From Achatina immaculata (Eukaryota; Mollusca; Gastropoda; Stylommatophora; Achatinidae): a stretch of 64,000 bases of DNA. Positions within the stretch are counted from its first letter, which is position 1. Every line of letters starts with the position of its first letter. The DNA lies in NCBI GenBank assembly GCA_009760885.1, contig CM019714.1, positions 2,343,895 to 2,407,894 on the forward strand. The letters are read 5' to 3'. A model generated the notes under the pieces. That model saw only the letters and a list, made by a program, of their open reading frames with translations. It had not been told where the DNA came from and searched no databases. Shown piece by piece: positions 43,930 to 55,282 of this stretch. A program made the position numbers and the translations under genes.

Positions 43930-45460
43930 TATTCTGGATTGTAATAATAATGGCAGCACTATCAAAAACTGTTCAAGTAATCCAAGAAATAGATAGATAC
44001 CAGCTAGATGTACTGGGCATCAGTGAAATGTGATGGCCATAAGCAGGGAAAAGAATGGTGGAAAATCTTAAGTTAATAATACTTTCAAGCAGAGAGGATG
44101 GGAAATACCAAGAAGGAGTGGGTATAATTATGTCCACTGTAGCACCAAAGAGTCTTACAGAATGGGAACCAGTGAACAGTTGTATAATAAGAGCACAATA
44201 CAAACTAAGACATGGAAGAATGACAATCATACAGTGTTATGCACCCATGAGCGATACAGATGATGAAATAAAAGATGATTTCTATCACAATGAAATAAAA
44301 GATGATTTCTATCACCAACTACAACAACTCATTAACAAAGTCCCTAAACACGACATCTTAGTTGTCATGGGTGACTTCAACACCAAGGTAGGAAAAGACA
44401 AACTGATGTAAAAAAAGTAATGGGGAAAGAAGGAATTGATGTGGTAAATCAAAATGGAGAAAGATTAGTTGAATTATGACTAACAGTGGCCATGGTATTT
44501 GGAAGAACAGTATTTCCACACAAAGAGATACATAAAACAACATGGATATCTCCAGATGATAGAATGAACCAGATAGACAATTTTTGTATTAGAAAGCAAT
44601 TCAGAACATCTCTGATAGATGTAAGAGCATAAAGAGGTGCAGAGTGATCACAACCTGTGTATAGGGAGGATAAGAGTTAAACTGAAAAGCCAACACAAGA
44701 AATCAGTACACAGAAAGATAAACAGCCACAGCCTACAAGAAGAAAATACTAACAGTAGTTTCAGTCTTGAGCTTACCAAACATTTCACAGCACTCAGTGA
44801 GGTAGAAGAGACAGATATAGATGAATTATGGAATTATTACAGCACATCTATAATCACAGCAGCAAAAGCAAGAGCTGGACTGAAAAAAAATAAGTAGAAA
44901 AGTATAGATATCAGAAAACATATCAAAATACATACAAGAAAGACAACCAGTCATATGAGCCATTTTGAATGTAAAGACAGATCTTGGAAAAGATTTGGCT
45001 AGAGCAACATACAAAGAACTAGACAATAAAGTAAAAAGTTGAGATAGAAGAGATAAACGAAAATACATGGACAATATGGCAAAAGAAGCAGAGAAGGCAG
45101 CAAAAACAGGTGACAGCAAAACTCTATATAACATATAAAAGAGGCCAACAGGTATTATTTCATTCAAATTAAGACCAATCTTTAGCAAAATTGGCACACT
45201 ATTAACATCAAGTAAAGACCAAAAGCAAAGATGGGCCAAACACTTTAAAGAAATACTTAATCGACCACACCCAAAAGAACTGATAAACCTTGAAACCAAC
45301 TTACCAAACCCACAACTAAATGTCAACCTAGATGAAATTATATTGAACGAAATTGAAACAGCAGTGAATCTAATGGCTAACAACAAAGTTGCAGGTGAAG
45401 ATGAAACAACAGCTGAAATGTTAAAAGCTATTAAGAGTGACAATATGGGCCATGTGATAG
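43930..45460 (+). mobile_element. LINE (family 1) 5' part: endonuclease and spacer
   Basis: The plus strand reads AALSKTVQVIQEIDRYQLDV, LGISEM, SREDGKYQEGVGIIMS, IIRAQYKLRHGRMTIIQCYA and VVMGDFNTKVGKDK near 44380. It continues QSDHNLCIGRIRVKLK near 44645 (the SDH endonuclease motif). The spacer ends MANNKVAGEDETTAEMLKAI near 45400, which is the RT start. A 27-bp direct repeat (atgaaataaaagatgatttc twice at 44263-44310) duplicates nine codons. The RT that should follow is at 48090. Confidence 0.82.
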
Positions 45461-45464
45461 TATA

Positions 45465-45930
45465 AGACTTTTTCTTAATATCAGATATAGATAAAGGGAT
45501 ATAATCAATAGAATAGTTAAGTTAGGCAGAGTTGGTTCTTGCTTTTACTCACCGCTTCACCTAATGTTCTAATAATAGATTGTATTCAGCTCACATAACC
45601 TTGACGTCTGGCAAAATTCACAAGACAGTTAGGAGAAGTCGTTAAGTGTCAAACAGCGGAATGTCCGTATTGACACAAACGGACAAAATTAGTAACATAA
45701 AACTATTTTGGGGACATGTTTTTGTAGGAAGATTTTGAAGGCCGGATAAACAGACAGCTTGAGTTTTTCTCGTGAAGAAAGTTCAGGAAACTTTTTGTCA
45801 GAAAATGTACTTCATATTTAAGGGACAGCTTTCTCGGAGAAAGCTTTCAGTTTAGTCTGAGTTTATGATGATTGTGAGAATTTATGTAGGGAACAGCGTA
45901 GGGAAAAGCATGATGTGATTTTGTGGCATC
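45465..45930. other. unassigned unique sequence separating two LINE halves
   Basis: About 460 bp with no coding motif. A tatttaaggg-like TATA sequence near 45812, followed by ctcggagaaagc, gives it a faintly LTR- or promoter-like look, but I cannot show terminal repeats. Confidence 0.3.
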
Positions 45931-46210
45931 AGCTTGGCTAGGATGATTGATCTAGCTGTTACTGTAGATGTTTGTGCTGTGCTGTCAGCTTGGCTAGGAT
46001 GATTGATCTAGCTGTTGCTGTAGATGTTTGTGCTGTGCTGTCAGCTTGGCTAGGATGATTGATCTAGCTGTTGCTGTAGATGTTTGTGCTGTGCTGTCAG
46101 CTTGGCTATGATGATTGATCTAGCTGTTGCTGTAGATGTTTGTGCTGTGCTGTCAGCTTGGCTAGGATGATTGATCTAGTTGTTGCTGCAGATGTTTGTG
46201 CTGTGCTCAG
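45925..46210. repeat. minisatellite, 56-bp unit (5 copies)
   Basis: The unit is tcagcttggctaggatgatt plus gatctagctgttgctgtaga plus tgtttgtgctgtgctg, nearly perfect. Confidence 0.95.
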
Positions 46211-46339
46211 TTTGCCTTATATTTTTTGTTCAGCAGAAAGTGTAAAACTAGAGAATGTAGAATAATTATGTTTTGAGATTGTTAACAAAAGAATGTAGAG
46301 TTAGTTTCTTATTAAGATTTTGTTAAAGAACCAATGGTT

Positions 46340-46820
46340 CTAAAAATGTTTTAGTGGAACTCAGTGGGATATTCATGACATTCAGTGGAACTCAGTGGTG
46401 TATTCATGACATTGAGTGGAACTCAGTGGTGTAATCATGACAATCAGTGGAACTAAGTGGTGTATTCATGACATTCAGTGGAAATCAGTGGCGTATTCAT
46501 GACATTCAGTGGAACTCAGTGGTGTATTCATGACATTCTGTGGAACTCAGTGGCGTATTCATGACATTCAGTGGAACTCAGTGGTGTATTCATGACAATC
46601 TGTGGAACTCAGTAGTGTATTCATGACATTCTGTGGAACTCAGTGGTGTATTTATGACATTCAGTGGCATATTCATGACATTCAGTGGAACTCAGTGGTG
46701 TATTCATGACATTCTGTGGAACTCAGTGGCGTATTCATGACATTCAGTGGAACTCAGTGGTGTATTCATGACATTCAGTGGAACTCAGTGGCGTATTCAT
46801 GACATTCAGTAAGTTGTATC
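46340..46820. repeat. minisatellite, 31-bp unit
   Basis: The unit is close to cagtggaactcagtggtgta plus ttcatgacatt, about 15 copies. Confidence 0.94.
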
Positions 46821-46829
46821 TTTTGTTAA

Positions 46830-47145
46830 CTATGACTGCTGTTTGTCTGGGTATGAATGTAGATCACCCACTTTGTCTGGGTGTGAATGTAGATCACCCA
46901 CTTTGTCTGGGTGTGAATGTAGATCACCCACTTTGTCTGGCTGTGAATGTAGATCACCCACTTTGTCTGGCTGTGAATGTAGATCACCAACTTTGTCTGT
47001 GTGTGAATGTAGATCACCAACTTTGTCTGTGTGTGAATGTAGATCACCAACTTTGTCTGTGTGTGAATGTAGATCACCCACTTTGTCTGGCTGTGAATGT
47101 AGATCACCCACTTTGTCTGGAGGTGAATGTAGATCACCCACTTCC
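46830..47145. repeat. minisatellite, 30-bp unit
   Basis: The unit is tttgtctgggtgtgaatgta plus gatcacccac, about 10 copies. It is open in most frames because the period is 30. Confidence 0.95.
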
Positions 47146-47154
47146 TATGTGGCA

Positions 47155-47725
47155 AATTTCTGTCTTCCTGGGGTAGAGACTAAGTGTACTTCTTGTTTAA
47201 TATTCTTTACCTCCTTCCTGGGGGTAGAGACTAAGTATACTTCTTGTTTAATATTCTTTATCTCCTTCCTGGGGGTAGAGACTAAGTATACTTCTTGTTT
47301 AATATTCTTCACCTCCTTCCTGGGAGTAGAGACTAAGTGTACTTCTTGTTTAATATTCTTTATCTTCTTCCTGGGGGTAGAGACTAAGTATACTTCTTGT
47401 TTAATATTCTTTATCTTCTTCCTGGGGGTAGAGACTAAGTATACTTCTTGTTTAATATTCTTCACCTTCTTCCTGGGGGTAGAGACTAAGTATACTTCTT
47501 GTTTAATATTCTTTACCTCTATCCTGGGAGTAAAGACTAAGTGTACTTCTTGTTTAATATTCTTTATCTTCTTCCTGGGGGTAGAGACTAAGTATACTTC
47601 TTGTTTAATATTCTTTATCTTCTTCCTGGGGGTAGAGACTAAGTATACTTCTTGTTTAATATTCTTTATCTTCTTCCTGGGGGTAGAGACTAAGTATACT
47701 TCTTGTTTAATATTCTTCACCTCGT
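47155..47725. repeat. minisatellite, 51-bp unit (about 11 copies)
   Basis: The unit starts cttcctgggggtagagacta and continues agtatacttcttgtttaata-ttctttatct. The 17-codon period gives open frames of 294 (plus) and 195 (minus) codons, which are artefacts. Confidence 0.95.
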
Positions 47726-48089
47726 AAGTCACCTATCATTAGTACTCATAAATAAAACCCGTTTGCAATCCACATCTTGTCAATTCACTACACGATATTA
47801 TCTGTAGTTTTGTCTCAGATATGTCAGAGGTTCTCATACTGTGCTGCTGTGATCTATGTTGGAGATGTGGCTTAGGTATGTTCATCTCTCTATGTATATC
47901 AAAGAAACAGTTGCTTATACTATCAGATTTAACAGTAAAATTGACTATAACTTGCTCCACTTAACTTCATAAAGCAGTAGCATACACAACTTCAGTATTG
48001 TCATCACTTAAAAGCAGTCAATACTATTTTAGTTGGTGCCATTTGGGTATGTCAGCACTCAGGCCCAATGACGCATCCTATTTTAGCCA

Positions 48090-49112
48090 ACTACAGAGAA
48101 AGTTTAATAAAGTTTGGAAAGAAGAAAAGCTCCCTTCTAAATAGATAAAAGGAATTATTGTTAAAATACCAAACAAAAAAAAAAGGCAACCTTAGAGACT
48201 GCAAAAACTGGAGAGGAGTAACCTTACTATCAGTTGTGTCAAAAGTATTTTGCAAAGTCATTCTGAATAAAATTAAAGATATTGTGGATACTGTAATGTG
48301 AGAAGAATGAGTAGGATTTCCAAAAGGGAGAAGCTGTCTCGACCAGATCTTTATTCTAAGAATAATACATATTGAAAAGCAAGACCTATTAGTTCTAAAC
48401 TTCATAGACATTAAAAAGGCATTTGATAGCATACACAGAGATTCACTGTGGAGAATTTTAAGACTATATGGAATACCATCTAAAATTGTCAACATCATTA
48501 AGGATATCTACAAAGGATATTTTTGTGCAGTCAAGACAGATGAAAGAATGAGCGAGCTGTTCCAGATTGAAACAGGTGTGAAACAAGGATGTATATTATC
48601 TCCCTTGCTTTTTGGAATTGCCATAGACTTCATAATAAAAAAATATTGCAATGGTAAAACTGGCATTGATTGGATACATGGGACCTAAATAGAAGATCTT
48701 GATTTTGCAGATGACATAACTCTTATCAGCGACAATATGAACTCGATGCAAGAAAAAACAGATACTCTGTACTCACTGGCTAGTAAAATAGGACTTGAAA
48801 TTAACAAGGAAAAAATAAAAATAATGAAACCTCTCATTAATAAAGAAGGAAAAATATATGTAGAAGGAACAACTGCTGAAGAAGTAAACCAATTTGCATA
48901 CCTCGGCAGCTACATAGACCAGGATAATACACCAGAAAGGAAGTTAGAATTGCAAAGCTTCAAGTATCTTAAGAACATATGGCACTCAAAAGTTATAAGC
49001 ACAAAATCTAAGCTAAGATTACTCAATTCAAACGTAATATCCACCTTCATTTATGCATGCAAAAGCTGGAAAACAACTAAAGAAACAGACAACAAATTAT
49101 ATGCATAAACTA
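48090..49112 (+). pseudogene. LINE (family 1) RT domain, duplication copy 1
   Basis: The plus strand reads QRKFNKVWKEEKLPSK, GNLRDCKNWRGVTLLSVVSK, LVLNFIDIKKAFDSIHRDSL (palm Asp), TGVKQGCILSPLLFGIAIDF and LDFADDITLISDNMNSMQ (catalytic FADD near 48710). It then reads FAYLGSYIDQDN and TFIYACKSWKTTKETDNK. Stops at M*EE, at GT*IE and after PSK show that it is dead. It starts close to where the endonuclease half at 43930-45460 stops, so the two probably formed one element. Confidence 0.85.
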
Positions 49113-49285
49113 GGAAAAAAGTAGGAACAGCATTATTACTTAACGAGTACACAGCTGTGACGTTTTGGCATGAGTCTTAATCATACAAAAACATACAGGA
49201 TGAAGAAAGAAAGAGAGAAGATAAAGTATAAATTCATATGTTTGATATGTTTTAAAAAAATGAAAGAAAATGAGTACAGCACTTA

Positions 49286-49873
49286 CGAGGGGTGATTGAT
49301 AAGTTCTTGACATAAGGTACAACAGATTATTTGTGGACAACTTTTTTGGGTTACTTCTCAACAAGTCCCCTTGCAAGTTTATGCATTTAGTTCAGTGATC
49401 TTGGAGCATACGGATCCCTTCTTTGTAAAAGTCAGCATCTTGTGCCAGTAGAAAGTGGTCTACAGCGTGAATGATGTCATCATCTGAAGCAAATTTGCGA
49501 CCACTGAGCTCCTTTTTTTAGTTTGGTAAACAGGTAATAGTCTGAAGGGGCCAAATCTGGGGAATAAGGAAGGTGTTCAAGAAGCTGGAAGCCGTATTCA
49601 TGAATGGCAGCCATGGCCACCGCACTTGTGAACTGGAGCATTGTCTTGATGAATGATGACCCCTCTCATCAATTTCCCTGAATGGTTTTCCTTCAATATG
49701 ATCTGCAATTGCTTCACAGGATTAGAGTAATAGGCCCCGGTGACCGTTCTGCCCTTTTGAAGATAGTCTACCAATAGCATATCTTCTGAATCCCAAAGAT
49801 AGAAGCCATCACTTTGTCTGCAGACACCCTTGCTTTCTTTGGAGGTGGGGATCCATGATGTTTCCACTGCTTT
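49286..49873 (-). mobile_element. mariner C-terminal half, duplication copy 1 (cut at the junction)
   Basis: The outer end is CGAGGGGTGATTGATAAGTT at 49286 beside a TA, a typical mariner terminus. The minus strand carries IHQDNAPVHKCGGH (catalytic Asp), VDYLQKGRTVTGAYYSNPVK and DSEDML. It is cut at 49873 by the duplication junction, so the DETW region is absent. One base fewer in the ttgggattc region than in copy 2 changes the frame. Confidence 0.82.
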
Positions 49874-50112
49874 GATCTATGTTGGAGATGTGGCTTAGGT
49901 ATGTTCATCTCTCTATGTATATCAAAGAAACAGTTGCTTATACTATCAGATTTAACAGTAAAATTGACTATAACTTGCTCCACTTAACTTCATAAAGCAG
50001 TAGCATACACAACTTCAGTATTGTCATCACTTAAAAGCAGTCAATACTATTTTAGTTGGTGCCATTTGGGTATGTCAGCACTCAGGCCCAATGACGCATC
50101 CTATTTTAGCCA

Positions 50113-51135
50113 ACTACAGAGAAAGTTTAATAAAGTTTGGAAAGAAGAAAAGCTCCCTTCTAAATAGATAAAAGGAATTATTGTTAAAATACCAAACAAA
50201 AAAAAAAGGCAACCTTAGAGACTGCAAAAACTGGAGAGGAGTAACCTTACTATCAGTTGTGTCAAAAGTATTTTGCAAAGTCATTCTGAATAAAATTAAA
50301 GATATTGTGGATACTGTAATGTGAGAAGAATGAGTAGGATTTCCAAAAGGGAGAAGCTGTCTCGACCAGATCTTTATTCTAAGAATAATACATATTGAAA
50401 AGCAAGACCTATTAGTTCTAAACTTCATAGACATTAAAAAGGCATTTGATAGCATACACAGAGATTCACTGTGGAGAATTTTAAGACTATATGGAATACC
50501 ATCTAAAATTGTCAACATCATTAAGGATATCTACAAAGGATATTTTTGTGCAGTCAAGACAGATGAAAGAATGAGCGAGCTGTTCCAGATTGAAACAGGT
50601 GTGAAACAAGGATGTATATTATCTCCCTTGCTTTTTGGAATTGCCATAGACTTCATAATAAAAAAATATTGCAATGGTAAAACTGGCATTGATTGGATAC
50701 ATGGGACCTAAATAGAAGATCTTGATTTTGCAGATGACATAACTCTTATCAGCGACAATATGAACTCGATGCAAGAAAAAACAGATACTCTGTACTCACT
50801 GGCTAGTAAAATAGGACTTGAAATTAACAAGGAAAAAATAAAAATAATGAAACCTCTCATTAATAAAGAAGGAAAAATATATGTAGAAGGAACAACTGCT
50901 GAAGAAGTAAACCAATTTGCATACCTCGGCAGCTACATAGACCAGGATAATACACCAGAAAGGAAGTTAGAATTGCAAAGCTTCAAGTATCTTAAGAACA
51001 TATGGCACTCAAAAGTTATAAGCACAAAATCTAAGCTAAGATTACTCAATTCAAACGTAATATCCACCTTCATTTATGCATGCAAAAGCTGGAAAACAAC
51101 TAAAGAAACAGACAACAAATTATATGCATAAACTA
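50113..51135 (+). pseudogene. LINE (family 1) RT domain, duplication copy 2
   Basis: Copy of 48090-49112, offset 2023, with the same stops and the same LDFADDITLIS catalytic block near 50733. Sharing of the disabling mutations shows that the element was already dead when duplicated. Confidence 0.88.
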
Positions 51136-51308
51136 GGAAAAAAGTAGGAACAGCATTATTACTTAACGAGTACACAGCTGTGACGTTTTGGCATGAGTCT
51201 TAATCATACAAAAACATACAGGATGAAGAAAGAAAGAGAGAAGATAAAGTATAAATTCATATGTTTGATATGTTTTAAAAAAATGAAAGAAAATGAGTAC
51301 AGCACTTA

Positions 51309-52185
51309 CGAGGGGTGATTGATAAGTTCTTGACATAAGGTACAACAGATTATTTGTGGACAATTTTTTGGGTTACTTCTCAACAAGTCCCCTTGCAAGT
51401 TTATGCATTTAGTTCAGTGATCTTGGAGCATACAGATCCCTTCTTTGTAAAAGTCAGCATCTTGTGCCAGTAGAAAGTGGTCTACAGTGTGAATGATGTC
51501 ATCATCTGAAGCAAATTTGCGACCACTGAGCTCCTTTTTTTAGTTTGGTAAACAGGTAATAGTCTGAAGGGGCCAAATCTGGGGAATAAGGAAGGTGTTC
51601 AAGAAGCTGGAAGCCGTATTCATGAATGGCAGCCATGGCCACCGCACTTGTGAACTGGAGCATTGTCTTGATGAATGATGACCCCTCTCATCAATTTCCC
51701 TGAATGGTTTTCCTTCAATATGATCTGCAATTGCTTCACAGGATTAGAGTAATAGGCCCCGGTGACCGTTCTGCCCTTTTGAAGATAGTCTACCAATAGC
51801 ATATCTTCTGAATCCCAAAAGATAGAAGCCATCACTTTGTCTGCAGACACCCTTGCTTTCTTTGGAGGTGGGGATCCATGATGTTTCCACTGCTTTGACT
51901 GTTCTTTGGTTTGTGGTTGAAAATGATGAACCCAAGTCTCATCCATAGTCACAAATTGCTGAAGAAACTTTTCAGGATTTGCAAAAGAATGGCCAAGATT
52001 GTCTCTTGACATGTTGAGATGCTGTCATTTGTGATCAGCTCCAAGAAGTTTCGGGACCCATCCAACAGAGACCTTTGTCATTTGAAGATGATTGTGAATA
52101 ATGCCATGAACAAATTCCTCGGAGATGCCCAACTCAGTAGCAACATACCGCTCAGTTAGTCATCAATCCTCCATTATAATTGAAA
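51309..52185 (-). mobile_element. mariner, duplication copy 2, longer
   Basis: The minus strand from 52185 gives ERYVATELGISEEFVHGIIH, VSVGWVPKLLGADHK then a stop, MSRDNLGHSFANPEKFLQQF, TMDETWVHHFQPQTKEQS (first catalytic Asp), SPPPKKARVSADKVMASIFW, VDYLQKGRTVTGAY and IHQDNAPVHK (second Asp). The third-Asp region (PPYSPDLA) is scrambled. The outer end is CGAGGGGTGATTG at 51309 by TA. The N-terminus is truncated near 52185. Confidence 0.85.
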
Positions 52186-52216
52186 CACCTCTTTATGCTT
52201 TTATTATGATCTAAAG

Positions 52217-52945
52217 CAGTGCTTCTTAGTCTCTTTCTGGTCTGAGAACAGCTGTTAATCCTCTTTCCAGACTGAGAACAGCTGTTGATCCTCTTTCCAG
52301 AATGAGAACAGCTGTTGATCCTCTTTCCAGAATGAGAACAGCTGTTGATCTTCTTTCCACAATGAGAACAGCTGTTGATCCTCTTTATAGCTTAAGAACA
52401 GATGTTGATCCTCTTTCTGGACTGAGAACAGCTGCTGAACTTATTTCTGGATTGAGAACAGCTGTTGATCTTCTTTCAGGATTGAGAACAGCTGTTGACC
52501 CTTTTTCTGGACTGAGAACATCTGTTGATCCTCTTTCTGGACTGAAAACAGCTGTTGATTCTTTTTCTGGACTGAAAACAGCTGTTGACCCTCTTTCTGG
52601 ACTGAGAACAGCTGTTAATCCTCTTTCTGGACTGAGAATAACTGTTAATCCTCTTTCTGGACTGAGAACAGCTGTGGATCCTCTTTCTGGACTGAGAAAA
52701 GCTGTGGATACTCTTTCTGGACTGAGAACAGCTGTGGATCATCTTTCCAGACTAAAATAACCCTCATTAGAAATAAAGCAGTAAGTATAACCATAATGAT
52801 GTTAAGATTTTTTAACTGAACTAGTCCATTTGCTGTTCTGCAGACCCTAAAAAATCCTAATGTGGATCCCCTGGAAGTCAATGGACCTTCAAAAATTCTT
52901 CTACAGATACCCTGGAATCCATATACACCAGGTCAAGAACCACAG
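52217..52945. mobile_element. hAT-type MITE with an internal minisatellite
   Basis: The left end CAGTGCTTCTTAGTC and the right end ...GGTCAAGAACCACAG are imperfect inverted repeats of the CAGTGGTTCTCAACC type. The right part holds the ctaaaaaatcctaatgtgga and cccctggaagtcaatggacc phrases common in such MITEs. The flanking octamers atctaaag and gtaaaaag agree only partly. It has no coding capacity. Confidence 0.68.
52225..52765. repeat. minisatellite, 30-bp unit grown inside the hAT MITE
   Basis: The unit is close to tctttctggactgagaacag plus ctgttgatcc, about 18 copies. The first copy overlaps the MITE's own left end (ctctttctggtctgagaaca). Frames at 52302-52760 and 52476-52742 are artefacts. 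Confidence 0.93.
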
Positions 52946-53014
52946 GTAAAAAGTGTAATTTTAATCATGGCGGTGATTAGTTTTTGCTCTCAGTCTGCTG
53001 TCTAAAGTTTGTGT

Positions 53015-53585
53015 ATGGTGTTCTATGCTACCTGCTGTCTAAAGTTTGTGTATGGTGTTCTATGCTACCTGCTGTCTAAAGTTTGTGTATGGTGTTCTAT
53101 GTTACCTGCTGTCTAAAGTTTGTGTATGGTGTTCTATGCTACCTGCTGTCTAAAGTTTGTGTATGGTGTTCTATGCTACCTGCTGTCTAAAGTTTGTGTA
53201 TGGTGTTCTATGCTACCTGCTGTCTAAAGTTTGTGTATGGTGTTCTATGCTACCTGCTGTCTAAAGTTTGTGTATGGTGTTCTATGCTACCTGCTGTCTA
53301 AATTTTGTGTGTGGTGTTTTGAACTACCTGGTGTCTGAAGTTTGTGTATGGTGTTCTATGCTACCTGCTGTCTAAAGTTTGTGTATGGTGTTCTATGCTA
53401 CCTGCTGTCTAAAGTTTGTGTATGGTGTTCTATGCTACCTGCTGTCTAAATTTTGTGTGTGTGTTTTGAACTACCTGGTGTCTGAAGTTTGTGTATGGTG
53501 TTCTATGATACCTGTTGTCTAAATTTTGTGTATGATGTTCAACGCTATCTGGTGTCTAAAGTTTATGTACGGTGTTCTATGCTAC
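53015..53585. repeat. minisatellite, 37-bp unit containing a donor-like sequence
   Basis: The unit is tgtctaaagtttgtgtatgg plus tgttctatgctacctgc, about 15 copies. On the minus strand each holds CTTTAGACAGCAG|GTAGCATAG, matching the right-hand edge of the open segment at 53586-53714. Confidence 0.93.
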
Positions 53586-53714
53586 CTGCCATCTAAAGAG
53601 ACTGACGGACAAGGTAGCTCCTTGTTTTGGTCTGATCCCATTTATGAAGTATTCCATGTCTAACAGCTGTTTCACCAGCCACCATCTTGTGAATGCATCT
53701 GACAGAAAGTTAGC
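53586..53714 (-). CDS. exon-like open segment, unknown origin
   Basis: The minus strand has an acceptor-like CTCTTTTGGGAGGAG|GCTAAC and a donor-like GATGGCAG|GTAGCA around 129 bp. It is open as 43 codons, phase 0/0: ANFLSDAFTRWWLVKQLLDM, then EYFINGIRPKQGATLSVSLF and RWQ. I do not recognise the protein. It would fall between CFAP65 exons b and c, but those two already join well without it. It could be a taxon-specific exon, an alternative exon or transposon debris. Confidence 0.25.
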
Positions 53715-53982
53715 CTCCTCCCAAAAGAGTCAGAAACAGACATTAAATCACAGAATTTAGAAACATCATCAAACAGACTTTAAATTACAGAATCTAGAAA
53801 CATCATCAAACATTTCAGACTGACCACACTAGCACTTTCATGCATGTGGAAAGTCTTGTATTTGAGCATAACATTTTCTGAGAGAAAAACATGTTTTTAG
53901 ACATGCTCTTGTGATATAATACAAGATCACATAATACATCCACCACTTGGAAAAAAAATAGTCTAGTGACAGGACAACATGG

Positions 53983-54590
53983 TCAGCATCATCATCATCA
54001 TCAGGTGCCGTTCCGACTGCCATTGGCTATTATGCTTCTCCAGAGTACACGATCCTTCATGCAGGCCATCAACTCAGTTGGTGATCTCCTCTCACACCAT
54101 CCTGTCAGACTGTCCAGTATCATTTTTCTCGGTCTTCCTCTTGATCTTCTTCCTTCTATTTTTCCTGTTGTTATAATATTTTAAATGCCCCCTATTCTCA
54201 TTGCATGTCCTATGAAAGTACATTGTCTCTCTCTTATCTTTTTTGACATGATTTTTTTTTGTCTCTCCAGCTCTTCTCATGCATTCTTCATTATTTATTT
54301 TTGCTGTCCAGGGGATTCGCAACATTCTTCTAATAAACCACATTTCTGCTGCTTCCAATGATTTTTGTGCAGACATGTCTGTTGTCCATGATTCACTTCC
54401 ATATAACAAGATAGGTTCAATATAGCATTTTAGGACTCGTTTTCTAACATTCATTGATAAGGATGTGTTAGCTAATATGTTTCTCATTCTGTGAAATGCA
54501 GTCTTTGCTTGGCCTATTCTGTTCCTAATTCCTGTTCTGCATTTCCCATCTGAAGTTATTACTGCCCCAAGGTATTTGACTTGGTCTAGT
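53983..54590 (-). mobile_element. RTE-like LINE (family 2) 3' end, antisense
   Basis: The minus strand reads VKYLGAVITSDGKCRTGIRN, then LANTSLSMNVRKRVLKCYIE, LYGSESWTTDMSAQKSLEAA and FIRRMLRIPWTAKINNEECM. It ends in a (CAT)n tail at 53985-54005. It is nearly the same as 12303-12900. It is 5'-truncated, and its upper end adjoins the 21-bp array. The 396-codon minus frame 55282-54092 is a chance fusion of array and LINE. Confidence 0.88.
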
Positions 54591-54639
54591 GATAGAGGAA
54601 AACAAAGTCTACTTGTGGGGAAATATAATCTAATGATGG

Positions 54640-55225
54640 AGAAGCATGGTACCATAGTGGGGAAAGCATGGCACAGTAGTGGGGAAAGCATGGTATTGTA
54701 GTGGGAAACATGGTATTGTAGTGGGAAACATGGTATTGTAGTGGTAAACATGGTATTGTAGTGGGAAACATGGTATTGTAGTGGGAAACATGGTACAGTA
54801 GTGGGGAAAGCATGGTTCAGGAGTGGGAAAGCATGGTTCAGGAGTGGGAAAGCACGGCACAGGAGTGGGAAAGCATGGTACAGTAGTGGGAAAATATGGT
54901 ACAGGAGTGGGAAAGTATGGTACAGGAGTGGGAAAGTATGGTACAGGAGTGGGAAAGCACGGCACAGTAGTGGGAAAGCATGGTACAGTAGTGGGAAAAT
55001 ATGGTACAGGAGTGGGAAAGTATGGTACAGGAGTGGGAAAATATGGTACAGGAGTGGGAAAGTATGGTACAGGAGTGGGAAAGTATGGTACAGGAGTGGG
55101 AAATCATGGTATTGTAGTGGGAAAATATGGTACAGGAGTGGGAAAGTATGGTACAGGAGTGGGAAATCATGGTATAGGAGTGGGAAAACATGGTACTGTG
55201 GTGGGAAAGCATGTAGTTGTGGTAA
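54640..55225. repeat. minisatellite, 21-bp unit (copy 1)
   Basis: The unit is close to gtgggaaagtatggtacagga, about 27 copies with cgtgg/attgtag variants. Long frames on both strands (for example 54801-55268 plus) are artefacts. Confidence 0.94.
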
Positions 55226-55282
55226 AGCTTTGCCTATGGTGGTGACAAAGGAAAGTGCCAAAGAATGACCAAAACATATCAA

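Larger units (their letters stand above)
47851..51896. repeat. 2023-bp tandem duplication (LINE plus mariner)
   Basis: 47851-49873 and 49874-51896 are near-identical, both starting gatctatgttggagatgtgg. The few differences include aatttttt/aactttttt near 49340 and 51363. Each copy holds the family 1 RT segment and part of an antisense mariner. The junction fuses mariner sequence (ccactgcttt) to the left unique sequence (gatctatgttgg), with a short tttga/ttga overlap. Confidence 0.92.

Noticed and set aside
45780..45930. Possible LTR or promoter (TATTTAAGGG sequence)
   Set aside because: No second copy, no TG...CA ends and no retroviral-type coding region nearby; kept only as unassigned sequence.
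46843..47732. 294-codon plus frame and 195-codon minus frame
   Set aside because: The periods of 30 and 51 bp are divisible by three, so several frames stay open by chance. No conserved protein.
52844..52945. Plus-strand exon-like segment TLKNPNVDPLEVNGPSKILL... with a good acceptor and donor
   Set aside because: The nucleotide sequence (ctaaaaaatcctaatgtgga, cccctggaagtcaatggacc, ggtcaagaaccacag) is the right end of a hAT-type MITE, and the apparent donor is the element boundary.
54092..55282. 396-codon minus-strand frame
   Set aside because: Chance fusion of a 21-bp array with an RTE-like LINE C-terminus. The only biology in it is the LINE part.
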